From: Andrena cerasifolii
Taxonomy: Eukaryota > Arthropoda > Insecta > Hymenoptera > Andrenidae
Direction: 5' to 3'
DNA length: 64,000 nucleotides
NCBI RefSeq assembly: GCF_050908995.1
Contig: NC_135119.1
Location: 27,433,001-27,497,000, forward strand
The translations under genes and the position numbers were made by a program. This document shows positions 47,815 through 59,500 of this stretch, one piece after another; positions within the stretch are counted from its first letter, which is position 1, and the number at the start of each line of letters is the position of its first letter. Under the pieces are notes generated by a model, which saw only the letters and a program-made list of their open reading frames with translations, did no database searches and was not told where the DNA came from.

Positions 47815-49493
47815 TATAAAGTCACAGTATCAACGACTTTCATGCACTACTATCGTCCAGTGCATTAAACCCAGCTAAATAATAAATCTTGTTAAATTTG
47901 CTACCACTACGCAATTACGTTGTATTACGTAACTAAGTAGTTTAGAAACTCCCTACATAAACCATAACAAAAACGTCGCCAAATAAAAAGGAAACTCCCT
48001 AAAACCCAAAAACCGATATAAGTCCACGTGAATGTACTTTCAACCGCACGCGTCTTTTAAATTAGTTGCGTCATGCGTCATTCTCCCCCGTTAAAAGTAG
48101 TCCATCACGTTGCATTCGCGAACTGTCGCTCAAACACCTACACAAATGGTTTTCCGTTATTCCAAGCAACATACATCACCCATGGATTAACATAACATAA
48201 TTAATCACACGGATCGACCCTCGAAACTTGCACGGCTAACGTATACGCGGTAGCCAGAATGTTGTTGACGCAAGTACAGGATGACGAAATGTGTAAATTC
48301 AAATAAAACAGGAAAATAAACTGATTTTCAAGCTTGCAAGCAGATCAAGCTCAGTTTAGCAACAACGTCTAGTGTCAAAAATCTATATCTAAGTGTCTAG
48401 CCCTATGTGGCAGGATGCACGTACTCGAAATAATTATGCGACTTAACAACGCGTGCCTATCGGCACTCCATCAACGCTTCTGTTGATAGAGCTTGAACAC
48501 ACGTGTTCACGTGTTATCAGGGGCGACCCAGCGCTTCCTCGTTGACAAGCACACGTCAGGGCTCAGGTTTGGACATGCGGGCGGTAGAATGGCGATCGTT
48601 GGTCAGGTGGATAAATTGGGAATGTTTTTAGCGATACAATTGTTCACCAAAATTTCTATGTTCTTCGATGTTCTAATAATGCCTGTTCGATCGTACATTC
48701 GGAGATGATAAAAATTCCCATTTCCAACTTTTCCACTTTTCCTGAAATTCGAAGGTCCTGGGACCTAGATATGCAATTACGCAAGAAGCCCAGGAATATC
48801 CTTTAATACATTATCAGAATTAGATGGGGGACACCGTTAACCGAGATCCGACAGGAAGTGGTCTCAGATTGTCTCTGCACAGACCTCGTCCATCATAAAA
48901 GTTGAGGGACGAGAGTTACAAAGCTCACTAAAAATTACAGATTGCAAGACATCTATACTCTACCTTTCTCCTTCACCCCATATGCAACCTTGGTCTACCG
49001 TGCACCGTTGCGATGAGTGAAGTCGAGCGAGCTACGGTACCAATCGGGTTAGTACTAATTTAGTAGGTATCTTCCAGTGCAAAACATTTTTCTAAGAAAT
49101 CAAGAATGCTCCTGTTGCAAAGGGGCACCAGAGGTTCCCAGAGTTTTTTTTAGACCTTTTCAAAAGTTCAGAGTTCTCTCCAGGAGCTTTGAGAGGTCCT
49201 CTGAAGTTATCCAAGTTCTTCAGGCACTTTCAGACCGCCGAGTCTTGTACCGCCAGCTACCGGCCAGATAGCCAGAGTCGTCGACGTCGGGAGTAGGGGC
49301 ACGTAGATAGCACGTTGCTCGTTTCCTCCTCGTCCTATGCAGTCTGTCGTTGCGTTTGTCGTTCGCCGGTGAGTTGACGATCGCGCAACGAGTCGCGAAC
49401 CGCGAAGGACGCGCTACTTAATCATCCTACAAACTCAATCCACCACTCACCATCCCACGAACGATACCCAACTTACTCCTGCCGATCGTCGCC

Positions 49494-49514
49494 ATGGGAC
49501 ACTCCTTTGGTCGA
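49494..49514 (+). other. Seven-codon start exon or upstream ORF (MGHSFGR)
   Basis: ATG in a strong context (GTCGCCATGGG) is followed after seven codons by an excellent donor, CGA|GTGAGT, at 49515. It lies at the end of a CpG-rich leader-like block, 1.06 kb before the first recognised synaptotagmin exon. Joining it to the apparent acceptor CGTTTCCAG at 50570 meets an immediate TGA in frame. It would therefore act as an upstream ORF of the synaptotagmin mRNA, or belong to another splice form. Confidence 0.4.
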
Positions 49515-50573
49515 GTGAGTATCGTTCCCCAAACACCATCGATCCAATTCTCAAAGGACCCAGCGCAAGCTCTACCATTTCCCCCCATAAATAAACGTCA
49601 CCGCACACCTACGTGCGCGTAAACAGGAATACAAAAGTGGAGGTACCACGCCAACGGACTCCTCGCAGTGAAGCTCGAGCAACAGTACGACTAACTACTT
49701 CTCTTCTCGCGGTTCGAAGGTACCCACTTCTGTGGCACCGTGCGTCGTGGCAACGCTTTGGAAGTGGTGACTCGAGGCAAAGCTCGATTCGAGCCAGCCA
49801 TATGCCCGTTGCACAGGTGTCTCGACGCGCGAGCGCGCCCAACGAGCGCGGAAGAGGGTGAAAGAAGCGCTCGAAGGTTCTGCGCGAGTGTCACGGTATT
49901 TCCGATTCGAGCTGCCCGAGTATAGCTACGCGGGGTCTACGACGTTTTTGCGCGGGAAACGCGACGCGCGTTAACGTGGCTTATTTCTCCTGCCCCTATG
50001 ACGCGGCGACAGATGCGCGACGCGACAGGCGAAACGCTGGCTGTGGACACGAGCAATTTTGTCACCGTCCCGCCCCGCCCCGCCTGTCCGCGTGTCTGCG
50101 GTAGGGAATACTCGGGGTAAATAGGCGATAATCGCTTGCGAGCCGGCGATACGCTGGGATCCTCAAGATATGGTATATGCTTGTGTAGGTATATACTCCT
50201 AAATCAGGCTCGAGAAGCTTCTTTGAAATTTCAAGGAAATAACGATTTTCATTAATATTTATATTCTTCTTTCTAATGCCCTTTCGCTTCCAATTCGTTT
50301 TGGAATTAATCACGTGGGGAACGTAAGGAATTCCAAAGAATTTATACAAGTACCACTTTTTTAATTCAAACGACAAAAATGAAGATCCTCTGCCCTCTTG
50401 AAACTTAAAGGTAACCGATAGGTGACGAGACGGTGCTCGAGCAGCTTCCGAGAGTAGGAGAGTTCAGAACACAGTTAGCCCCGTCGATGATCGATCATTA
50501 TGACACGAATCGGCGCCGTTACGCGCGCACGAGTGCACCAGTAGAGTTAACCTTGACCGTGCGTTTCCAGTGA

Positions 50574-53500
50574 ATGGTGTACGATGACCTTTTTGGCCCC
50601 TGGGGCCGAATCCTCGTCGTCGTGGTAGCGGCCCTGGGCATCGTCGCCATCCTGCTCGTGATCGCGTGCTTTCTCACACCAGGATGCCTTGGCTACGAGT
50701 GCGTCAGGAAACGAAGTAAGCTCTGCACCCAAATACTCAAACGGCGCGGGCGCCTCCATTTCGCGAGTCAAGCTGCAACAATGCCTCGCTTAAAACTCTT
50801 TTAAGCAGTGAGGTGTGATTTTTGGCAGCGTGGTATGGCTTAAGAGAGTTCTTTGCGTAATATGTATTATATTTGCAGAAGAAAATGACATCCAAGTCAC
50901 TGTGCTTTTAGATAAGCCTCAGCTTACCCTGATTGTTTCTTTTTCGGGCATTTTCAATGTTTTGTGGTTTGGGTAGCAGTTGACCCTTTGCACTATAATT
51001 TTTTTTTAACTTTATTAGGAGGGCGAGTTTACATAAAGGGCAACAAAATATTTTTTACTTGTACTCTTACTAGAAAAGTGGTAAAAGGTCATAGATAGAC
51101 AAGGAGAATTCTTTGATTACAAAAGCACGTAATATATTTTTACGTTTAATAAATAAGTTTAGTTGAGTAAAGTGAACGAACTTTTCCACCGACCCCGTAC
51201 ATTGATTTTTATTCGTTATCTGTGCTCTACATATGCTAGCTGTGAGTATTTACATGCGTTTAAGATATGTATTTTTTTCCAAAGTATTTCTGGCCTAACT
51301 TGTGACATTACATATGTGACATAGGAGTGGAAAGGGTTAACAGAGAATTCAAAGTGGTACTTCCTAGATTCTAAGTATTTATTAATGTTTATATAAACTT
51401 GTGACAAGTAGCTGTAAAGTTTCAGTAAAACTGTATTTGGAGACTCAGATCTTCGGATAACTTTATCTCTTTATTTACGAATCGCTCAAAAGCCATACTA
51501 CGCGAATAAATCTCACACCTCTGTTTTTACTCAAAATCTTGCGACGCTTCAGCCCTTCTTTATCTAAAAACTGAGCTAATTAGGGGAGCTGGCTCAGTTC
51601 ACAACTTTTAATAACACAAAACTATAAGACGTTTAGTGTTTACACTTTCTTTCACCCCAGAAGAAATACCTTCGCAGCATTATTTAGCAACCGTCATTTA
51701 CAATCAAGCAAACGTTCATTCGCCAGAAATCCCAAGTCCTCGCATTTCGCATAATTGAAGAGTCCTTGTAGAAAACATTGCGAGTGCCAAAATAAAAAAA
51801 AAAGATTTTTGGCACTTACAGTGTGTTCTACAAGGACTCTTTAATTGTCAAGCGAAGATCACTGCGCACCAATTTAGAGGTTACGTACACCTAAATAGGA
51901 TTAGAAAAACCATGGTTAACTTTAGCCATTTTTTTCATTAAATATATTTGTGAATTTAAAAACCTTTATATTCATCTTAAAATACATACTTTAATGTAAC
52001 AATTGTGTAAATTTTATTCGAAAATTAAGTAGATCGAATATGTACATGGTGTATGTAGCCCCTTAAGATGTCTCTCTACCTTGACGTACTAAAAATTAAA
52101 AAAAAAATGGCAGCGTACTAAAACAGACATCGATTTCCGCAAAAAATTGGTTTTTTAAGTCGCAAAAGTCTAATTTTGCAAAAACTGACTTAGTTTTAGT
52201 ACCGACGAGAATCGGACATCTACTGAAGAAATATGCCAAGTTTAAAGTAAATCGGGTGATTGGTTTTTGAGATATCATGCTAACCAATTTCAAAAACATA
52301 GTTTTGAGAAAAATGCTTTTAAAGTTTTAGGTACCCTTTTTTTAATTATTTTTTTTAATGCTGCCTAAATATGTACAAATATAGGCACAAAGTTTTCAAT
52401 TAATATAATTTCAGGGTTTCTGTTAAAAAAAATCCCAAATATCGCGTTCCTTTTCAGGCCGTCAAAGTAGGGAGGCCCGTTAAGGCAAATAGCGAGCAGG
52501 CAGCCCATACTGGGCCATTTCCCCTGATGGAAAACTCCTAACAAGTGGGGCACAGGTGGTTGGCGTGACTAACAATTAATCCAAGACTGAAAGCTGCGTG
52601 AAGTACAGTCTGTACGCTTAATTGCGATGTATAATTGTATATTGCGTTTAGCTCGATACCACCGAAATTTCCATTTTCCGTTTATTTAACAGAACGCGGT
52701 TATTTATGGAGGAACGTGGTTGCGTGCATTTTACAGGCTACCTGGACTCGTGCAAGCCGATTTCAAACATGGGGGCATCCAGCTTAGTAAAATTTAACAT
52801 CCTCAACGCGTTTGCCAGCTCCGCTGCCGCGCGCACGTGCTTGTGTACGCGCGAAACGCGTGCTGGTAAAGATAATTGTGCATACCATCGATTTGCTTTA
52901 GTTCATTCTGTGATTAGATTCGAGGCTTTGGAGCTGGGATGCGAAGGCTAAGCGCACGTCGCGTGCGGAAATCCTTCAGCTGTATTCGTGGAGCATGCTT
53001 GGTGAACGCCCTTAGGCGTTCTCCGCACAGGGGAGTGTGTGTGTATACTGTATATGGGATGATAGTGCTGAAAGTGTTAATAATATTACTTTATTAACTG
53101 AGGATCGATTATTATTACATAAATTAAGTTTTAATCGTTGTTGTGCTGTTTGCTGATTTGTCCGTTTTTGTTATTGGTATTCTTTGTTTGAGCGTGCTAC
53201 ACGCGTGTGTATAATGAAGATGTGGGATTGATATCAACAGCGTTCAATGATTTGTGGAAGGATAATAATCCAACGAATTACTATTATTACGCGGAACGGG
53301 GGACCTTGGCACGCGGTTATGTAACCGGTGAAATGACTGAAACGAGATTACGCGCAAAAACTGGGATGCGCTGTGGATTACGGTTAATTAAAAGGTATCG
53401 AGGCTAAGGAGCTGTGGACCAACTAAGTGCCTATGCAAATTGAGCAAGGCTTTGTGGGAGCTGAAAAGGTGGCTGGATTGAACAGAACCTATTGCGGATA

Positions 53501-56500
53501 TTTATCGAGATGAAGAAATATCGACATTGTCGATATTTTGAATTTCTGGCAGGTCCAGGTCTTTTTAATATTTGACAGAGTTTCCTTCATTTCTCTTTTC
53601 GCTTTCTGGGGTACCGTAAGCTTGGGGAATACTATAAAAATTAACATTTTTACATTTGCTTTAATCTGTTCTGATTGTACTACAAGTGCCTGAACGCATA
53701 AAATTTTTGGTGCTTTTTCTTCTTTAATAGATGTTAATTAATTGCCAATATTACCCAATAACCGTTTTACTAATCTAAAGTATATTGACACTAATTAATA
53801 TTTGCGAGTAGGTAGATCGTCGCTTGAACAGAATTTCCTTCATTTCTCTTCTCCCTTTCTCTGTTACCTTCGACTCCACTCTTCCCCAGGGGCGAATGCA
53901 GAGGGGAGCGATAGGGGCGTTCGCCCCCCCCCCCCAAGAATAATAAAATAGAAAAATATTATGACATTATGTATTATTCTGTATAAATAATTAATGTAAA
54001 TTTAATTATTTAGGCTATAGTATCAGATAGAGATATTATAATATAAATTACAAGCAAATTCTAAATATTCTAAAAGAAGATTGAAAAATATACTTATGCA
54101 CTTTTACATATTTCGCCCCCTCCAAGAAAGGCCTTTGAGTCTGCCTCTGCTCTTCCCGCCACATATCCAACTATAAACACCTGCAATACCTATTTTATTC
54201 CTCAGACATAAAATACGAAATGTCCCTTCCCTTTCCCTTTTATAGTGACCCATCTCCCCCAAGCATTACTGACCCACAGACCATTCAAATTACCATCACA
54301 ATACGATCACCTCGGGCCCAAAACTACATAAGCAGCGTAGGAGTTCCCTTTCAGCCTGTGCTCTTCTGAGAGGAAGGAAGCTTGAATTCCTGCGCCGTGA
54401 ATCGCGTGTATACATGGCCGATACATTACGCCATTGTTCTCGCATTTGTATTTATACACCCATACCCGTACTGTCTGGGTTTCCTCCGTTTCCTCCGCGA
54501 CGTTACGTAACCGGCTATGTCATCCCGCGAGCAAACATGCACGCTGCCTTTCCGTTAGCACGCCATCATGGAAACACCCACCCTGACCGCATAAAAGGAT
54601 TTTACAAATCCTGCCTCGTTACTCTGTTACTCACGCGAACCAGCTCTCCTTATCGACAGTTCGACACCCATGTCCCTGCGGGTGCCATCAACCGGCGTTG
54701 GTACATATATTTAACGCGTCAATTTTGGTTCACAGCTGCGACTCAATCGCCTTTCCGGGAACTGATAGCGATTGCAGGCTAATTAAGTGATTGGAATAAA
54801 TTTTATCTGATTGCTGCGCGGTTTTCTCGCCTTGAAATATCTTTGCTGTTGGAGTTTGTGTAATTTTCTGATAGTTTCTTTGCAAGATTATAAATTTTAA
54901 GAATACCTGGGAGCCATTTTCTGCAAATGGACTTTTAGTTTTCGGGAAGGAGGCTTGGATTATAAGTTCGTTGCTACTGGAGCAAGGGAAGCTTAATTAG
55001 GAAGTGAGATATGTAGTTTGAGATTTTAATATAGGAAGCAGACAGTTTATATTTCACAAAAAAATAAAATTATAAGGTAATTATTTTGATATAAAATATA
55101 TTAAAATTTAATTGTAAGTTTACAAATTAAATAATTGTATGTTAAATTCCGGGCCAAGCCGAGTAGTAAAGCTAAGTAGTTCTAGATAAGGAGGTTTGAA
55201 ATTCTAAAGGCCACTGGACTTCTCGAGGTTAATTTTGTTACAACAGTTTCGATGGAGGCAGTACTCATTGTCAAAGCGTTTAAGTGAAATAAATGGACTT
55301 GTATATTTTATACTTTTGTCCTCGTTAGAAGGCCGGCATATTTGAATCGCGATTAGCGTTCAGACTGCGTGTAATTGTGTGATTTTGGTCGCTTCGCAAG
55401 ATTAACAAGCTCATACTTTGCATGCGTTTGGTCTATTACAGTACTTTGATCGCGGTGGAAAGCTTTGAGCGGAGGATGCTTAACAATTGTAGCGCCGTAG
55501 AAATTAGAACTGTGCTCGTTCGCGTTAAACGAAGCACGTAATTAGCGAGTCGAACGAATCCTCGAAGAGTCGCGGCGTGGCGGCCATCTTGGTCGTCGAG
55601 GTGTTGCATAATCGAAGGTATGAATAATTCCTTGCAGAGGGAGAAGCAAAAAGCGTGCCGCTGCGTGTCAAGAGCGGAAAGAATGAAAACGTGAAGCTGA
55701 ACGATGTCAGCTACAGGTCATGGAGATTGGGTAGCCTCTACGAAGACGGCAGTAATGGTACCGCATTAATACTGTTTAGTTATTTATTCGTAGGTACCTT
55801 TTACTAGTCTGTACTGCTCGTACATTTTAAATGTCACTCTGCAATTGCAATGCATCGTGCCGACTGTGAAATGGAGGAATATTCAACATTTATTTATAGG
55901 TGTATACCAAATTACTCCAGAGGAAAAGTACATATTTTCACAAAAGAATATTCCACATTTCTTTATAGGAGTAGCCCCAATTCCACCAGAGGAATTTTCC
56001 GAATCCCTTCAAACGAATATTCCAAATTCCTCCCCAGGAGTACTCGAAATTCTTTGTTCCTCCAAAGCAATATCCCGAATTTCTCCAAAGAACTAATTCC
56101 AAAATCCTCCGCAGCAATATCCCAACACACAAAACATCGCAAAACTCTCCACACAATCTTCGAAAAAGTCCACAACTCAAGCCTCCAACAATCCATCGCA
56201 AATTGGCCTAACTGTAGCTGATAAAAAATACACAGGTACCATTAACGAGACCGTCCCAGCGACGGGAGGGACTTCCTGGAACCCTAACAACGGTCAGTTC
56301 GAGGGTACCAATACTTCTTCCACCTTGGTAACGTCTTCCACCTGCACTACATTCAACGTTACCACCAATATTACGTATTAATCCATTCACCCGCGGTATA
56401 CCGTAGAACTTGGTGCAGAAAGGTAAGCAGAAGCCAGAGAAGAATCGAAAGGAATTCCCCACGGAGCTGACAATGAGCCTGCAGTACCTGCCGCCCTGCG

Positions 56501-59500
56501 ACGACACCATTAACGGGAAGCTCGTTATTGGTATCGAGGTACTAAACGGTCCTGCATTATCAACTCCCCTATTGTTACCACTCCACCGTTTGAATGGAAA
56601 TCGAGTTACGAAACTCAAACGAATCCACTACTTCCTTTGAATCCCCTCACAGGGGATCTGTTTCTTTTAATTCATCGTCAATAGAAAATGGGAGAAATTT
56701 TGCTCTCATTTCACTATTCACATTCTCACTCAGTTCTAATTGTCTCAGCAGATCTCCACGTTGAAAGTGACGCAAAAATTTAAAAGAAAAAACTAATTAT
56801 ACTTACCGTTTAATTCCCCATTTCTCTGATTAAGGGAAGAACTCAGTTTAGAGGGTCGAAATTTTCGATGTTTTTTGCTAATATTCTTAGAAAATATATT
56901 CCTAATGTTTCGCATTACATATTACAATGCTCCTAAAGATTTGAAAAGATCGGCTTTATTTTTGTTTGTTAAACAAAATCGCGAAAATTACCTTTTTCAG
57001 TATCACAAACGAGGATCTCCCGTTAAAGCTTGCAAGCTAACTGTATCGCGATATAAAGGTGGGGGCCGCGGTTCACAGTGGTGGTGGTGGGGGGGGGGGG
57101 GGACACTGAGCAGCCAATTGATTGCGTTCAGACTATAGCAACGCATTGGATCGCTCCCACGCCGAATTCATGCGTTTCACTGTGCACAGGCTCTCTCCGG
57201 CCTGCCTCCGAAGCAGTACAATTGCACGCTGGAGCCGTACGTGGCTCTGAACGTGATGAAGCAATCGTGGAGCCACAGGAAACGGCAGAAGTTGCACAGT
57301 TTCCGAACGAGGGGTGTCAGGCACACGGCGAGTCCTATTTTCAAAGAGACTTTCGTCGTGGCGAACGTGAAGGCGCACGAAGTTAAGGTAGACGCGTGCA
57401 TTTGCTTTGTTATCTGGTCACCGTCCACGGTTCGATGTTGCATTTAATTCAAGGTCGCGGGTGCGCGTCACTCGACGTCCAAGCGCGTACGCGATAACAG
57501 CTGCGCGTACACTCGAATTGTTCGTGGAAAATAACGAAAATTTCTTGGACCGATGGTTTGAGTAATTGGGCATTTAGGTTCGTGGTAGTTTAAATAATAA
57601 ATTGCGTAACGAATTGTGATGTATTACCGATAGACTTTTGTAATGAAATTACTTGAGATATAAATATTGTGTATTTAGAATTGAAAGCAGCGGGATTTGG
57701 GAATTTTCAAATCCAAGAAATTGTTTTATTTATTTTTTATTTATTTATCTAAAGGGTACTCCCTGTTATATAAATAAATAAAATATTTTCTTGCTTTGAA
57801 TTTTAAATACACAAACTAAGTAAGGACCTAAGTGATGTTCATAAGTTTATAGGTTTGTTCAAGAAATTGTAGAGTTTTAATTGCATACTTAGATATAATA
57901 TCACATTCATATTTCTTTCAATTTCGAGATTATTTAATTTTGAGTTTTAATAACGAGGAGTGTACTCTATTTTATTGGTAGAATCTCGAGCAGCACTTAT
58001 GAAAATTTAATACTAAATTTCTGCAGGTCCAAGTATTTTTTACACGGATAGAGCGTTTCGTCGTCGTTTATTTGAGAAAAAAAAATTAATATTTATCGTA
58101 GAAATGGCGAATTTGCACTGGTTTTCTGAGAGTTTTTGTTTTCAGGAATGGATTCTCGACATCGCCGCGCACGATCACGACAGGTACGCCAACGACACGG
58201 AGCTGTGCACGTTGAAGGTGTCGATGAAGGAGGCGAAGCATGTTCTGCTGAGCCCGGAGATCCACATGTTCAATTTCAAAATGAAACCGTCCAATTTGGT
58301 ACTATCACAGAGCAAGCAAATAAAAAGCTTTCGCAGGTGTGTATAAGTAGACGAAAGGAACAATTCATTTTGCAGGAGTACGGGAGTATTCTGTTAGGCG
58401 TAAGCTACTTGCCCACAGCGCAGAGGCTGACTATCAACGTTATGAGAGCGCGCGACGTCAGGTTCACGCCACCTGTCACGTGTTTGGCTGATTTTAGTAA
58501 GTATGGTATTTCAATTATGAAATATCTGTGAGCAATATTTTCTGCTCTTATGTTTGCAAGATCAAATACACATTTTTAAGTGGAGGATTAATTGTTTTTG
58601 CTGCTCACAAGGTAAGCGGGGAGTGACTTTGCGACACTTTTCGATGTTTTCAAATATCAGGAGAACATAGTTTAAGATGAATCAATGATTACTTTTATAA
58701 TTGAGAGATAAAAATTGAAGCTGTCGCAAAAGTCACAGAATAAAAAAGAAAAGGGAGGAAAAGAATTCTTTAAATTAATTTTTATAATCATCTAATGAAT
58801 TTTATTAAATTTGTATTAAAAAATATTTGTATCCCTTCAAGTCGGCTCCTTCAAGATTAAATCCTGAGTGCGCTACTGGTATGAATAATACAGGGAAATT
58901 AAGAAGTTGAAAGTGACCTTATTAGTCACAAAGTCATCCCCGCTTACGGTATTTAATTACAGGTGTACTAAGCAATAGTGAGATTTCTAGGAATCATTAA
59001 GAGTAATTGAGGGGTGTTTAGTGTCACTCTATACTGGTGTACTTGGTACACCTCTATACTCGTTATCATACGTCTCTGTCGCCGCAGATCCATATGTCAG
59101 AGTGTTGATGCTGAACGCAAGGACAGGGCAGAAGATGAAGAAGAAGAAGACCAAGCCCGTCGGCGCAAATAGGCAGCCAGACTTCAACGAAACCTTGACG
59201 TTCGATGTGTCTTACAGCAAACTGGACACCGTGCAATTTCTCGTGGTGCTGTGCAGCAAAGTACGTTAAAATATTCAGCAGATAAGTTACCATTGGGATT
59301 CTCAGCTTATTTGAAGAATATTTCTTAACGGTCAGACCCAGAGGTCTTAATCTGGGATACCCCTAATGAGTCTGGGAGGCAAAACAGGGTTTTAACCCTT
59401 GTACGAAAATTGGGACATTTTCACCCAAAATCGAGTCACAAATCCTAATTCCTCCTCTACTGATGTATTATGTCGACTGAGACTCCTTCATATCTTTATA

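Larger units (their letters stand above)
44878..49493. other. Intergenic, repeat remnants, no gene
   Basis: Nothing coding was recognised. Repeats at 45177-45459, 46494-46618 and 47520-47814 are listed separately. CpG-rich sequence at 46040-46430 has overlapping frames on both strands but no domain. The segment 49250-49493 is CpG-rich and may be the leader of the synaptotagmin gene. Confidence 0.45.
50716..55637 (+). other. First coding intron of the synaptotagmin gene
   Basis: This 4.9-kb intron runs from donor GTAAGC to acceptor TTCCTTGCAG. No additional exon was recognised inside. It carries the hairpin at 51753-51847, an inverted-repeat element at 52060-52485 and a hAT MITE at 53887-54149. 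A frame of 122 codons at 54414-54782 has no domain and no splice context. Confidence 0.7.

Noticed and set aside
54414..54782. 122-codon + frame inside the synaptotagmin intron
   Set aside because: No recognisable domain and no acceptor/donor pair in phase with neighbouring exons.
55845..56221. Long frames on both strands in synaptotagmin intron 2
   Set aside because: They arise from the imperfect 70-bp tandem repeat and are not flanked by usable splice sites in phase.
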